From positions 4,960,001-5,024,000 of the forward strand of contig NZ_CP036262.1 of assembly GCF_007741495.1 (NCBI RefSeq): 64,000 nt of DNA. Direction: 5' to 3'. The notes beneath the pieces were generated by a model, which ran no database searches, was not told where the DNA came from, and saw only the letters and a list, made by a program, of their open reading frames with translations. The translations under genes were made by a program, and so were the position numbers. Below, piece after piece: positions 28,840 through 38,595 of this stretch (positions are counted from its first letter, which is position 1; the number at the start of each line of letters is the position of its first letter). This DNA is from Roseimaritima multifibrata. GTDB lineage: Bacteria > Planctomycetota > Planctomycetia > Pirellulales > Pirellulaceae.

Positions 28840-30363
28840 ATGCGGTTTCCAAGAACGTCCGGCATTCTGCTGCACCTTACAAGTTTGCCGGGCCCTGATG
28901 GGATCGGCGACCTAGGACCGCAGGCATATGCGTTTGTTGATTTTCTGCAAAAGGCTGGCCAACAGATCTGGCAGATCCTGCCTCTGGGTCCGCCGGCAGA
29001 GGGGAATTCCCCCTACAGCTGTTATTCAGCCTTCGCTGGAAATCCGCTGCTGATCAGTTTGCAAGAACTGGTACGTAAAGGGCTACTGGAAAGCTCGGAC
29101 CTGGCGGAGGCAAACGGACGTTTGCCCAGCGAGGGATTACCGGACGCGGCGGTCGACTACGCCGCTGTGGCGGATCACAAAATGCCGTTGCTACGCCTAG
29201 CGTACGAACGTTTCAATCAGGCCAACAACGACGAAGCCAATCAGGCCTTTGCTCAGTTCTGCGAACAGCAGGCAAGCTGGCTGGAGGATTTTGCCCGCTT
29301 TGAATCGTTGTTGCAGCACTTCCAGCAAGCTGACTGGTCGAAATGGCCCGAGGACTTGGTAAAACGTGACCCCGCGGCTTTGGCCAAATGGGACGCTGAA
29401 CTATCCGATTCCATTCGTTATTCGAAATTCCTACAGTTCGTTTTCGATCGCCAATTTGTGGCGCTCAAGCAATACGCCAACGATCGACATGTCCTGATCT
29501 ATGGCGACATGCCTATCTTCGTCGCTCACGAAAGTGCGGACGTGTGGGCCAACCAAGAACTGTTTTGCGTCGACGAAAAAGGCCGGCCGACACTGGTCGC
29601 CGGAGTCCCACCGGACTACTTCAGCAAGACCGGTCAACTGTGGGGGAACCCACTCTACCGATGGGACGTCCTCGCGGAGACCAACTACGCCTGGTGGACC
29701 GCTCGATTTGCGACCGCACTGCGTCAGTTTGACCTGCTGCGTGTCGACCATTTCCGCGGCTTTGAAGCCTACTGGGAAATTCCCGCGTCGGCACGTACCG
29801 CCGTCGCAGGATCATGGCGTCCGGGGCCCGGAGCAGCTCCCTTCCAGGCAGCCCGCGAGGCGCTTGGCGAACTGCCAATCATTGCCGAAGACCTCGGAAT
29901 GATCACCGCCGAAGTCCACGCACTCCGCGAGAGCCTAGGGTTCCCAGGAATGCGAGTCTTCCAATTTGGGTTTGACAATGTCGATGACGATTTCCATCGT
30001 CCCGATCAGTTCCCCGAAGAATCGGCCGCCTACACAGGGACTCATGACAATGACACCTTGATGGGATGGTATAAGAACCGTCGCCCGCCGCGCGAAGGAA
30101 TCGATCCTTTGGCCGAAATCATCAAGGGGGAAGGGGAGGTCCATCGAAAAATGATCGATGCCGTCCTGCAATCGCGATCCGACATCGCCATCATCCCGAT
30201 GCAAGATTTACTGGGGCTGGGCAATGAAGCGCGCATGAACCTACCGGGTAAAGCCAAAGGGAACTGGACGTGGCGCGTCCAAGCGGCGGCTCTCACGGAA
30301 CAGCTTTCCAGCTCCTTTCGCGAACAAACAAAAAAAGCCGGCCGGGTCCATTTCGATCTTTAG
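28840..30363 (+). CDS. malQ: 4-alpha-glucanotransferase (GH77)
   Basis: This amylomaltase/disproportionating enzyme transfers glucan chains, making short maltodextrins into better phosphorylase substrates. The 507 residues are the normal bacterial length. Motifs seen are SGILLHLTSLPGPDGIGDLG at the start, LPLGPPAEGNSPYSCYSAFAGNP, GDMPIFVAHESADVWA, the catalytic-region LRVDHFRGFEAYWEIP with its Asp, IIAEDLGMIT with the acid Glu, and TGTHDNDTLMGWY. It starts nine bases after glgP, so the two are cotranscribed. No signal peptide is present, so it is cytoplasmic. Confidence 0.97.
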   Translation: MRFPRTSGILLHLTSLPGPDGIGDLGPQAYAFVDFLQKAGQQIWQILPLGPPAEGNSPYSCYSAFAGNPLLISLQELVRKGLLESSDLAEANGRLPSEGLPDAAVDYAAVADHKMPLLRLAYERFNQANNDEANQAFAQFCEQQASWLEDFARFESLLQHFQQADWSKWPEDLVKRDPAALAKWDAELSDSIRYSKFLQFVFDRQFVALKQYANDRHVLIYGDMPIFVAHESADVWANQELFCVDEKGRPTLVAGVPPDYFSKTGQLWGNPLYRWDVLAETNYAWWTARFATALRQFDLLRVDHFRGFEAYWEIPASARTAVAGSWRPGPGAAPFQAAREALGELPIIAEDLGMITAEVHALRESLGFPGMRVFQFGFDNVDDDFHRPDQFPEESAAYTGTHDNDTLMGWYKNRRPPREGIDPLAEIIKGEGEVHRKMIDAVLQSRSDIAIIPMQDLLGLGNEARMNLPGKAKGNWTWRVQAAALTEQLSSSFREQTKKAGRVHFDL

Positions 30364-30448
30364 CGATTCCTGAAATTTTGCTATGACCACCTGTAAGCAG
30401 CCCAAGGATGTGGCTGCGGTTGGTTGGTCCCGCAAAGGAATTGCTGCG

Positions 30449-32938
30449 ATGAAACGCTTGGGCGTTCGAATAGCCGGCGGAGTCGGTGTTATCTTTTTAG
30501 GTATTCTGGCTGCTGTACAGGCTCAGAAAGACGGCTCTTCGGTAACCTCCGAATTGGAACGCGAGTTCCAGGACGGCACACCGGCGGCTCCCATCACTGC
30601 ATTCGACAATGCTCCATGGGAAAACGAATCCGCGATCTATCGTGGCAACGACGGGCTTCCTCAACCTGCGACGAACAATGTTCAGTTGGCGGGACACGAG
30701 GAATCTGCCCCCCCTCCGGCCGCTCAACCACCCGTCGATCCGGCAATGATGCCCGAAATGAATATGGGCGAAATGGACGGACCGTCGATGGCGATGCCAG
30801 GAGCCGGCGTGACGATGCAGCCCATCGATTCCGCAGCGGCCCCTCCAGCGGCCGCCATGAATCTACCTACCGATGACGAAGCACAACCCGCGGCTGCTCC
30901 CGTAAACATGCTGCGTTCGGCGCCCGAGGATATGCCCTCGATGAACATGGGTGCGGCATCCCCTGAAGCACTCGCTGCTGAAAACACACAACCACTGGAC
31001 GTCCCTGCAGACAATCCGCAAGCGAACCTCTCCATGCAAATGGGACCAAGTGACGGAGCGGAGATTTCCATGCCTAGCATGAATCCGCCCGCTGCCGATG
31101 CTGCAGCGATGCCGACCATGAATTACGAAGCAGACGCGATGTCGGTTCCCGCGATGACGATGACCGACGCTCCAACCATGACCGACGCCCCTGCGATGAC
31201 CATGGGTGATTCGCCGTCAATGGCTCCTGCCGCAGACGCAGGCAGCCCATTCACGGCAACAGCCGATGCCAATACATCCGCCCCACAAGATTTGGATGCG
31301 ACCTCCAACGCCAACCTTGGAACGCCTCCTGCAGTAACACCTCCTGCTTACGGATCCCCGGACACCCAACCAGCCGCGGCTCCGCAGATGGCACCGCTGG
31401 CCGTTGCCGCTACGCAAGCCGCACCACTAGCCGCAGCTGCAGCAGCCGTCTCCCAAGCTCAGCCCTATGCTCCTCTTGCCGCCGCGGCCCCGATCGCTGC
31501 GGTCGCTTCACGCGACACTCAGGCGGCGTCGGCAATAGGCAACGTGCAAGGAAGCCCTGGCGACCGTCGCTGGGAAGGCGCCCAAGCACCCAGCGTCCTG
31601 ATCCACAAACGAGCTCCTGAAGAAATTAAGGTTGGCAAACCAGCAACCTTCGTAATCGACGTTCGCAATGTCGGAACCACCGATGCGTTTAACGTCCAGA
31701 TTCATGACCGGGTTCCCGATGGAATGCGATTGGTCGATGCGATGCCGCAGCCAACAGGCACACCCGATGCATTAACCTGGTCGCTGGGTGGTCTAGAACC
31801 AGGTGGCGAACGATCGATCACGATGCAACTGGTCGCCGAATCTGAAGGCGAACTGGGCAGCGTCGCACGCGTCACCTTTGAAGCGGCCGCCTCGGTGCGC
31901 ACCATGGCCACGCGTCCGGAACTACGCATTCGCCAACGAGCCCCAGAACGCGTCTTGATTGGCCAGCAACTGGAACTTGAAATCGACATCGAGAACATCG
32001 GAACGGGAACCGCCAGTGGTGTCATCCTGCAAGAAGATGTTCCTGAAGGGCTAGAACATCCCAAAGGTCGACAGTTGGATAACCTTCTAGGTGATCTGCG
32101 TCCCGGTGAAACGCGTACCCAAGTCCTTCGCTTGCGAGCAACCGCCGCCGGGAAAATTGAAAACATTGTCCGCCTGATTAGCGACGATGGACTGGATGTC
32201 CAAGATGCCGTCGCCGTCGAAGTCGTGGCCCCACAGGTCGCTGTTGAACTACGTGGACCTTCCAAACGCTATCTTGAACGGCAAGCGACTTACAACGTCG
32301 CGGTCGCCAATGTCGGTACTGCCAACGCCACCAACGTCGAAGTGGTTGCCTACCTAGACCGCGGATTCAGTTTTGTCAGCACCGAGAACGAAGGGCAGTA
32401 CGATCCTTCGCGGCATGCGGTTTACTGGAGCCTTTCCGAACTGCCTGTCGGTGCGAACGGTTCGGTTCCACTGACCTTGCTTCCGATCGAGGAAGGGGAA
32501 CAAGCGGTCCGTCTAGAACTGACCGGCGACCTAAACGTCCGTGAAAAAACCGAAAAGATGGTCACCATCGACACGTTGGCTGAACTCTCCTTCTCGGTCG
32601 CCGACAGCGTCGACCCGGTCGAACTAGGTGCCGAAACGACTTACGAAATCCGCGTCAGCAACAGCGGATCCCGCGGTGACAGCAACGTCCAACTACAAAT
32701 CAAACTCCCTCCCGATTTGGAATTGATCAGTGCCGACCGAAACGCAGGAACCGACGGCCAAGGGTTGATCGCCTTCGAACCGCTAACTCGATTGAGTTCG
32801 CAGCAAGAAGAAATCTACCGCTTGAAAGTTCGTGGAAATCGCGCAGGGATGTACAAGATCCAAGCGATTCTTACTAGCGATCAATCGCATGTCCCTGTCA
32901 CCAAAGAAGAGAGCACGACGATTTACAGCGACAACTAG
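30449..32938 (+). CDS. Secreted/surface DUF11-repeat protein with Ala-Pro-Met-rich region
   Basis: A likely cell-surface structural protein. The ATG at 30449 with AAGGA nine bases upstream starts a signal peptide (VRIAGGVGVIFLGILAAVQAQ). An in-frame ATG at 30383 has no ribosome site. About 350 low-complexity residues rich in Ala, Pro, Met and Asp follow, with repeated phrases such as PSMNMG, MTMTDAPTMTDAP and SMPSMNPP. The second half contains four DUF11-like immunoglobulin-fold repeats, each with an N-terminal VGKPATFVIDVRNVGT-like phrase and a GLEPGGERSITMQL-like end. The product has about 829 residues. DUF11 repeats are known in bacterial surface proteins. The exact role is unknown. Confidence 0.85.
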   Translation: MKRLGVRIAGGVGVIFLGILAAVQAQKDGSSVTSELEREFQDGTPAAPITAFDNAPWENESAIYRGNDGLPQPATNNVQLAGHEESAPPPAAQPPVDPAMMPEMNMGEMDGPSMAMPGAGVTMQPIDSAAAPPAAAMNLPTDDEAQPAAAPVNMLRSAPEDMPSMNMGAASPEALAAENTQPLDVPADNPQANLSMQMGPSDGAEISMPSMNPPAADAAAMPTMNYEADAMSVPAMTMTDAPTMTDAPAMTMGDSPSMAPAADAGSPFTATADANTSAPQDLDATSNANLGTPPAVTPPAYGSPDTQPAAAPQMAPLAVAATQAAPLAAAAAAVSQAQPYAPLAAAAPIAAVASRDTQAASAIGNVQGSPGDRRWEGAQAPSVLIHKRAPEEIKVGKPATFVIDVRNVGTTDAFNVQIHDRVPDGMRLVDAMPQPTGTPDALTWSLGGLEPGGERSITMQLVAESEGELGSVARVTFEAAASVRTMATRPELRIRQRAPERVLIGQQLELEIDIENIGTGTASGVILQEDVPEGLEHPKGRQLDNLLGDLRPGETRTQVLRLRATAAGKIENIVRLISDDGLDVQDAVAVEVVAPQVAVELRGPSKRYLERQATYNVAVANVGTANATNVEVVAYLDRGFSFVSTENEGQYDPSRHAVYWSLSELPVGANGSVPLTLLPIEEGEQAVRLELTGDLNVREKTEKMVTIDTLAELSFSVADSVDPVELGAETTYEIRVSNSGSRGDSNVQLQIKLPPDLELISADRNAGTDGQGLIAFEPLTRLSSQQEEIYRLKVRGNRAGMYKIQAILTSDQSHVPVTKEESTTIYSDN

Positions 32939-33297
32939 GTCGCCAATCGTCTACCTCGCTTTGACAACAAACGTCTTGGGAATCTTGTCGTGCCAGCCAC
33001 GGCAAGGTGTCCCAAAGAACGAAAAAATTTCAAACGGGATCAAGCGACAGATCGTGCGGCCAGCAACCTGCCCGAACGATGCCTTGCCCCCTTCTTCGTT
33101 AACCGGCTTGCACCGTTCCGCGACGCCCATCCCAGCCCCCCAACCAGAGTTACAAACCGAGGGGAGCAAGGGAAGAAGCGGGACTTTCAGTGGCATTCTC
33201 GGAATTGGCCCCTTAACTACACTGGTGTTATCCGTTTAATTCATTTCGGGTTTTCCGCGCAGCGACACATCTAGACACCATTCAGCGAAGCAATCCT
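32939..33297. other. Intergenic stretch without recognised features
   Basis: These 359 bases separate the DUF11 protein gene from the aminotransferase gene. I see no gene, clear terminator or repeat from the families found elsewhere in the window. The promoter of the aminotransferase gene presumably lies here. Confidence 0.5.
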
Positions 33298-34545
33298 TTG
33301 ACCACGAACTCCGATCGACACGCTTTCCGGCCAGTCCCCAAAACGGGCGTCATCTACGTGATGACCGAAGCCAGCAAGCGAGGGTATCTTAAAAATCGCT
33401 CGGCCTGGGCAAATTTCGGGCAAGGGGCTCCGGAAATTGACGACATCCCGAATTGCCCCCAGCGTCTTACCAATATTCCCATCGACGTTGATTCGTATGA
33501 ATACGCCCCGGTCGGCGGGACCATGGAACTGCGCGAAGCGGTGGCCAAACTTTATAACGAGCGTTATCGGCAGGGCAAAAAAAGCCAATACACCGCAGAG
33601 AATGTCGCGATTGGCAGCGGTGGACGGCTGGCTCTGACCCGCTTGGTTTCGACTCTTGGTCCCAGCCATATTGGGCACTTCTTGCCCGACTACACCGCCT
33701 ATGAAGAACTGCTAGGAAGTTTCGGGACTTTTATCCCCATCCCGATCTCACTCGCGCCAAATGAGCATTACGAATTTTCCATAGAGGACCTCCGCAAAGA
33801 AATCTTAGGCAAGGGACTTTCCACAATCCTCTTGTCGAACCCTTCGAATCCTACCGGAAAAGTCATCAGCGGCGACCGTCTGAAGGCATGGGTCGACCTT
33901 TCCAGAGAACTGGAATGTGCCATGCTATTTGATGAATTCTATAGTCACTACATCTACGATCCGGCAATCACCTCGGTTTCCGCCGCAGAACATATCAAGG
34001 ATGTCAACAAAGACCCGATCATCGTCTTCGACGGACTAACCAAAAACTGGCGATACCCTGGGTTCCGAATCTCTTGGACGCTAGGTCCGAAAAACGTTAT
34101 CGAAGGGATCACTTCGGCAGGCAGTTTCCTGGACGGCGGTGCCTCCCATCCGATTCAAAATGCCGCCGTCAACATTGTGACTCGCGAACATGCGGACCAA
34201 GAAGCGAGTGCGATTAAAGCACACTTCAAAACCAAAGCCGAATTCCTGCAAACCGAACTGGAAAAACTAGGGATCAAAACCGAATCACCACAGGGTTCCT
34301 TTTATTGCTGGGGAGACCTAAGCAACCTTCCCAAGAACCTCCGTTCGGGATCGGAACTGTTTGCGAAAGCGATCGAAAACAATTTGATTTTGGTCCCGGG
34401 CATCTACTTCGACATCAACCCAGGGAAACGGCGTCCCAAGAATCTGTCGATCTTTGAAAACTACGCGAGATTCTCATTCGGCCCCAGCCTACCCGAGCTG
34501 GAACTAGGGATTTCGATTCTGAAAAAGATCATCCAGGGGACGTGA
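33298..34545 (+). CDS. Class I/II PLP-dependent aminotransferase
   Basis: A 415-residue fold-type I aminotransferase. Motifs are YAPVGGTMELREAVAKLYN, the nucleotide-binding-like GSGGRLALTRL, SNPSNPTGKVISGDR, CAMLFDEFYSHYIYD with the PLP-ring Asp, and DGLTKNWRYPGFRISW with the Schiff-base lysine (about Lys249) and phosphate-binding Arg. Substrate specificity cannot be read from the sequence. The start is TTG at 33298. The first ATG is at 33361, but that would remove the normal N-terminal helix. The C-terminal residues and the stop codon lie in the left inverted repeat of a small element, so the end of this protein may have been altered by an insertion. Confidence 0.9.
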   Translation: MTTNSDRHAFRPVPKTGVIYVMTEASKRGYLKNRSAWANFGQGAPEIDDIPNCPQRLTNIPIDVDSYEYAPVGGTMELREAVAKLYNERYRQGKKSQYTAENVAIGSGGRLALTRLVSTLGPSHIGHFLPDYTAYEELLGSFGTFIPIPISLAPNEHYEFSIEDLRKEILGKGLSTILLSNPSNPTGKVISGDRLKAWVDLSRELECAMLFDEFYSHYIYDPAITSVSAAEHIKDVNKDPIIVFDGLTKNWRYPGFRISWTLGPKNVIEGITSAGSFLDGGASHPIQNAAVNIVTREHADQEASAIKAHFKTKAEFLQTELEKLGIKTESPQGSFYCWGDLSNLPKNLRSGSELFAKAIENNLILVPGIYFDINPGKRRPKNLSIFENYARFSFGPSLPELELGISILKKIIQGT

Positions 34546-34670
34546 AATTAATTGGTGACGGTTTCCGAGCGGGAACCACCGTCTGGCGACGGTAGCTACG
34601 GCAGTCACGTAGCGACGCTCGCCAGAGCGCGGGCAGACCGGCAATAAGTCACCTTTACATTTCACGTCCC
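34536..34670. repeat. 135-bp MITE-like element with terminal inverted repeats
   Basis: The left end GGGGACGTGAAATTAATTGG (34536 onward) pairs with the right end around 34648-34670, which reads TTTACATTTCACGTCCC. The inverted repeats are about 23 bp with a few mismatches. Inside are the CCACCGTCTGGCGACGGT and GACGCTCGCCAGAGCGCGG modules also seen at 15831-15910. The left end overlaps the aminotransferase stop codon. Confidence 0.65.
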
Positions 34671-35257
34671 GCGCGAAAGGGGACAAACCTTCTCCGCTTT
34701 CTTCCGACGAACCCAACAGACCGTCGCACGGGGAAAAGGGCACCACCAAACGGGGGCCCAACGCGATCACTGCCCACGCAAGAAGCGAGGACGACCGGGA
34801 TAGATCGTCCCTTGTAAATTTCGCTCTTGCACGCACTGGAAGGCGCCCGCTGGCGGCCGTTGCGGGGACTCGATCCGGGCAGCTTAATTGCCCAGCATCC
34901 GAGTGCGCTGACTTACGACGCAAGCACGCCGGCGAACTCCCCAAGGAGGTTCCTGCCCCCCGTAACGCCGTTCGTCGTTTCTTCAATTCACTTAAACGGC
35001 ATTTTTATGGTGGAATTTTAGGAACTTCCAATGTTCTTTTACGTTTAACTCTCTACAGTCCAATTCGAAACGTAGCGTTAAATCGTTCCTTGCCGTAAAA
35101 CGTTTTCCCATTTCGATCGGAAGACTTCATTTACAGCCAAATCATTGGAAAACGATTTTCATAACGTCTTTACACGCGGGTTACGCAACGCGACTTGAAA
35201 GCTCAAGCCGCGCTATCAAAGATCTTCTTTTCTGTCTTATATTCTAGGAAATCACAA
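34671..35257. other. Intergenic leader of the DUF1559 gene
   Basis: The first part continues with CGCGAAAGGGGACAAACC, a motif related to the ends of the 9797-10205 element. The rest becomes AT-richer towards 35260. I recognise no RNA gene or riboswitch. The promoter for the prepilin-like gene should be in the AT-rich 35,020-35,240 stretch. Confidence 0.45.
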
Positions 35258-36238
35258 ATGGTACGAACGAAGCGATCGGGTTTTACACTGGTTGAACTCT
35301 TGGTGGTCATCGCGATCATTGGAGTATTAGTTGGATTGCTTTTACCTGCAGTTCAAGCAGCCCGTGAGGCGGCTCGTCGTATGAGCTGCTCAAACAACCT
35401 AAAACAATTTGGGATTGCGCTCCATAACTACCACGACACCTTTAAAGTGCTTCCACCGGGAGCCATTTGGAAACGTGAACCAAGTGGCGCATCGCTGACA
35501 ACGCTCCCTCCAGAAAATGCACGCGACGCCGGTTGGGGTGCGACTTGGTTGGTCATGATTTTGCCGTTCATGGAACAGCAAAACCTTGCCGATCAATACG
35601 ATTCTCGGCTGCCAGCTCGCCATCCTAATAACCTCGCCGTGGTCACCACCGAAATGGACATGTTTAAATGCCCATCTTCCGTCCCTGCGGCAAATTTGAC
35701 TCAGGATTACAACGGTTTCTCCAAAGGCAATTATGCAGGGAACAGCGGTGCAGGGCGGCTCCTACGTCGCTCCGATTCAACCAACGCTAACCTCGCCGGT
35801 GTGTTCCATGTTCTTCAAGAGCGTGGAACGGGGTTCCAAGAAATCCTTGATGGAACTTCTAACGTCGCAATGACTAGCGAAATCATGGCATCGAATTCCG
35901 GTGGCGATGATCGCGGAGCTTGGGCATGGTCCACGGGACCTCTGTTTTCCGGAGGCACCGGCGCCACTTGTACCGGAACCGGTTTCCATACTCCCAACGC
36001 AACCAATCGATTGGACTGTAGTCACTACTCGTCCAACGACCAAACCAACCCCCGAACGGGCTGGCGCAGTAATCCCGACTCCGTCGACGCCAGTGTCGCG
36101 GCTCGTAGTTTTCACCCGTCGGGCGTCATGATGGGCTTGGTTGACGGAAGTGTTCGCTTCATGAGCGAAACGATCGATACAACCACCTACATCAACTTGC
36201 TTGCACGAGGCGATGGCAACGTCGTGCAACTGGATTAG
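35258..36238 (+). CDS. DUF1559 prepilin-like secreted protein
   Basis: A type-IV-pilin-like protein of the planctomycete DUF1559 family. The start ATG at 35258 has AGGA eight bases upstream. The N terminus has the prepilin cleavage motif [18 protein letters not shown], followed by the family phrase [20 protein letters not shown]. The C terminus has [17 protein letters not shown], the H-x-G-type end of the family. The 326 residues fit. It is exported through the prepilin pathway and probably assembles in pseudopilus-like or surface structures, but the family has no settled function. The next gene is a small lipoprotein, a common pairing in planctomycetes. Confidence 0.93.
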   Translation: MVRTKRSGFTLVELLVVIAIIGVLVGLLLPAVQAAREAARRMSCSNNLKQFGIALHNYHDTFKVLPPGAIWKREPSGASLTTLPPENARDAGWGATWLVMILPFMEQQNLADQYDSRLPARHPNNLAVVTTEMDMFKCPSSVPAANLTQDYNGFSKGNYAGNSGAGRLLRRSDSTNANLAGVFHVLQERGTGFQEILDGTSNVAMTSEIMASNSGGDDRGAWAWSTGPLFSGGTGATCTGTGFHTPNATNRLDCSHYSSNDQTNPRTGWRSNPDSVDASVAARSFHPSGVMMGLVDGSVRFMSETIDTTTYINLLARGDGNVVQLD

Positions 36239-36311
36239 TTTCCAGTCCACATCACGAACTGTTTTTTCAGTACCAAATTCTTCATCCAACCTATTTCCAA
36301 GAGAGCTTCAA

Positions 36312-36653
36312 TTGAATCGACTGTTAACCGTTTTGCTACTTGGTGTTGTCCTATCGGCGGTCCCTGCGTGTGAATCGAAAGGGACCTACGTTGAACCGCC
36401 TTCGAATACCGAGATGGTTTCCAATGCCAAACAAATGGTCATTGAATTCGTTGCAACTTCCGAGAAAAACCCTCGGTCCGTTGGAGTGAATGCGGCCGGT
36501 TTGGCAGAATCCGTCGAAGCGGTTGATGACCCAGCTCTCGATCCGCTGAAAGAAACCGCAAGGACCTTGGCAACCCAAGCTTCCAGCGGAGCCAGCAAGT
36601 CGGAAATAACCGCGACGCTGAAGAAACTGAAAGAACAAGCCAACGCGTTATAA
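36312..36653 (+). CDS. Small lipoprotein downstream of DUF1559 protein
   Basis: A 113-residue exported protein. The frame is open upstream to 36201, but the lipoprotein signal (NRLLTVLLLGVVLSAVPAC) begins right at the TTG at 36312, so this start is chosen. The lipobox VPAC gives Cys20 as the lipidation site. The mature part is mostly helical with Ala/Lys/Glu repeats (LKETARTLATQASSGASKSE). No homologous family is recognised. It follows the DUF1559 gene by about 70 bases and shares its terminator, so it is probably cotranscribed. Confidence 0.8.
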   Translation: MNRLLTVLLLGVVLSAVPACESKGTYVEPPSNTEMVSNAKQMVIEFVATSEKNPRSVGVNAAGLAESVEAVDDPALDPLKETARTLATQASSGASKSEITATLKKLKEQANAL

Positions 36654-36678
36654 GTCGCGAGTGGTAAACGATCCCAGA

Positions 36679-36714
36679 GGGCTTCGAACGGCCACCGTTC
36701 GAAGCCCTTTTTTT
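36679..36714 (+). terminator. Rho-independent terminator after the DUF1559 operon
   Basis: GGGCTTCGAACGG pairs with CCGTTCGAAGCCC around a short CCA loop. Seven T follow. It is 26 bases after the lipoprotein stop. Confidence 0.92.
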
Positions 36715-36770
36715 GTCGGTACGTTCTGGGAAACTCTGAATTCCAAGCGTTTATGGAACGGGGGCAGTGG

Positions 36771-36858
36771 AGACAAGGAGACAAGGAGACAAGGAGACAA
36801 GGAGACAAGGAGACAAGGAGACAAGGAGACATGGAGACATGGAGACATGGAGACATGG
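36771..36858. repeat. 8-bp tandem repeat (AGACAAGG/AGACATGG)
   Basis: Seven perfect copies of AGACAAGG are followed by four perfect copies of AGACATGG, then a broken copy. All frames are open through it because the unit contains no stop codon, but no gene is supported. It is a simple-sequence tract. Confidence 0.95.
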
Positions 36859-36904
36859 AGATGCGGGCAACATTGCACGGCGACGACTTGTGGAGCGGCG
36901 ACGG

Positions 36905-37104
36905 TGCACGTTGCGGTCGATCGCACATCACCAGCATTCGCGTAGATTAGCGTGATTCGCGGGCAAAAAGCGGTGCACGACATCGCTCGAGAAACAAGCT
37001 AGTCCGGCGAAAACATGCACCGGGTTGCCCTCGCCAAAAGGGAACGATGACTTCTCAACAGCCTTCGCCAACGGTGGAAGAAACGCTGGGCCGAACCGGT
37101 TATG
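36905..37104. repeat. Family D dispersed repeat, copy 1
   Basis: It shares CGCGTAGATTAGCGT, ATTCGCGGGCAAAAA, ATGCRCCRGGTTGC and AAACGCTGGGCCGAA-type blocks with copies at 55088-55320 and 62283-62515. The inner left/right palindrome is less complete here than in the other copies. The right end runs into the stop codon of the DUF1501 gene. Confidence 0.6.
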
Positions 37105-38575
37105 CGATCACTTCTCGGATCGGATTCCCGTAGTCAATCTCTAAGCGTTTTTGTGCCGGCAAAGACAGCTTACGTGGATCCAGCCCAAGCTGATGCAGAA
37201 CGGTTGCATGGATGTCGGTCACGTAATGGCGGTCCTCGACGGCGTGGAATCCCAGTTCGTCGGTCGCTCCGTGTGCGATTCCTCCCTTAAGTCCTCCCCC
37301 CGCCATCCAAACCGAAAATCCGTAGGGATGGTGGTCTCGGCCGTCAGAATTTTCCGCGCCCGGTGTCCGTCCGAATTCCGTCGCCCAGACGACCAACGTC
37401 TCTTCCAAAAGCCCGCGTTGCTTTAAATCTTTTATCAGTCCCGCAATCGGTTGATCCACCCGCGCACAGTTGCGGGAATGATTCTCTTTCAGCTTAGAGT
37501 GGGCATCCCAGCCTCCTCCGCCACCGCCACCGTCATAGATTTGGACAAAGCGAACGCCTTGTTCGACCAGTCGCCGTGCGGTCAGCGCTTGCCGCCCCAT
37601 TGCTTTAGTATTCTTATCGTCCAATCCGTACATCGTCTGAGTCTGCTTCGTTTCATGATTCAAATTGACGATCTGTGGAACCGACATCTGCATCCGAAAC
37701 GCCAGTTCGTAAGCCTTGATCCTGGCTTGCAGTTCTTGATCGTCCGGGCGCTGCGTGGCGGTCATCTGATGCAGATCGCCAAGCAAATCAAGCTGATCGC
37801 GTTGTTCACGAACGCTCGTCTGCTTCCCAGGCGATCCAAACGGTAACGGGTTGTCCGGGTTCAACGCCATTTGGACGCCCGCGTGCTGTGGGCCTAAGTA
37901 GCTGCCGTCATGCGCTCCCACACCACCGCAGCAATCCCCCGGCGGCGACCCCATGACCACGAATTGCGGCAGATTCTCATTCAGGCTTCCCAGGCCATAA
38001 TGCACCCACGATCCGATCGATGGAAAAAAGCCATCAAAGATATGCCGCCCCGTATGGAACTGAAGCTGCGCAGCGTGATCATTGTCGGTCGTCCACATCG
38101 AACGGACGACGGCAATGTCATCGATGCAGTCCCCCACATGCGGCCACCAGTCACTGACTTCGATGCCACTTTGACCACGCGGACCGTATCCGACTTGCAA
38201 CGGGTAAACTTGCGACATCAGTGCCCGCGGCTTTTCCCCAAAATCGCGCACCTTGTCGCGATAGTACGGCGAATCGGTGATCACAGATCCCAGCGGCGAT
38301 TCATCGAATGTCTTCCCCGCAAATTTGTTTAAGGCAGGCTTAGGATCGAACGATTCGACGTGACTGGTCCCCCCATTCATAAAGAACCAGATTACGCTTT
38401 TCGCCTTCGCTGGAAAGTGAGGTTGCCCCGCCGCTGGTTTGGCGTCCTGAGAACCTAGCGCATCGCGATGCGACATCGCACCGAGTGCAAGCCCGGTAAA
38501 TCCGAGTCCAAAATCGGAAAGAAACCGTCGTCGTTCAACACGTCCGCAGGCGGACCTTGATGTTCCAGAAGGCAT
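37100..38575 (-). CDS. DUF1501 family protein (Tat-exported)
   Basis: A 491-residue planctomycete-type DUF1501 protein, related to the alkaline-phosphatase/sulfatase fold. The twin-arginine signal is VERRRFLSDFGLGFTGLALG. Family phrases are IWFFMNGGTSHVESFDPKP, SMWTTDNDHAAQLQFHTG, VVMGSPPGDCCGG and VVWATEFGRTPGAENSDGRDHHP. The ATG at 38575 has AAGGA about ten bases upstream. A GTG at 38596 overlapping the previous stop has none. It follows the DUF1549/DUF1553 cytochrome-type gene, the usual two-gene unit in planctomycetes. The activity of the pair is unknown. The tail of the gene ends in a dispersed repeat. Confidence 0.92.
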   Translation of the reverse strand: MPSGTSRSACGRVERRRFLSDFGLGFTGLALGAMSHRDALGSQDAKPAAGQPHFPAKAKSVIWFFMNGGTSHVESFDPKPALNKFAGKTFDESPLGSVITDSPYYRDKVRDFGEKPRALMSQVYPLQVGYGPRGQSGIEVSDWWPHVGDCIDDIAVVRSMWTTDNDHAAQLQFHTGRHIFDGFFPSIGSWVHYGLGSLNENLPQFVVMGSPPGDCCGGVGAHDGSYLGPQHAGVQMALNPDNPLPFGSPGKQTSVREQRDQLDLLGDLHQMTATQRPDDQELQARIKAYELAFRMQMSVPQIVNLNHETKQTQTMYGLDDKNTKAMGRQALTARRLVEQGVRFVQIYDGGGGGGGWDAHSKLKENHSRNCARVDQPIAGLIKDLKQRGLLEETLVVWATEFGRTPGAENSDGRDHHPYGFSVWMAGGGLKGGIAHGATDELGFHAVEDRHYVTDIHATVLHQLGLDPRKLSLPAQKRLEIDYGNPIREVIA

Positions 38576-38595
38576 CGTTGGCGGTTCCTTATTCA

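Noticed and set aside
34830-34960. Possible structured RNA or tRNA in the GC-rich stretch upstream of the DUF1559 gene
   Set aside because: No tRNA cloverleaf or known riboswitch pattern could be fitted by eye.
36753-36950. Open frames through the AGACAAGG tandem tract
   Set aside because: An 8-bp unit without stops keeps several frames open on both strands, so open length means nothing here.
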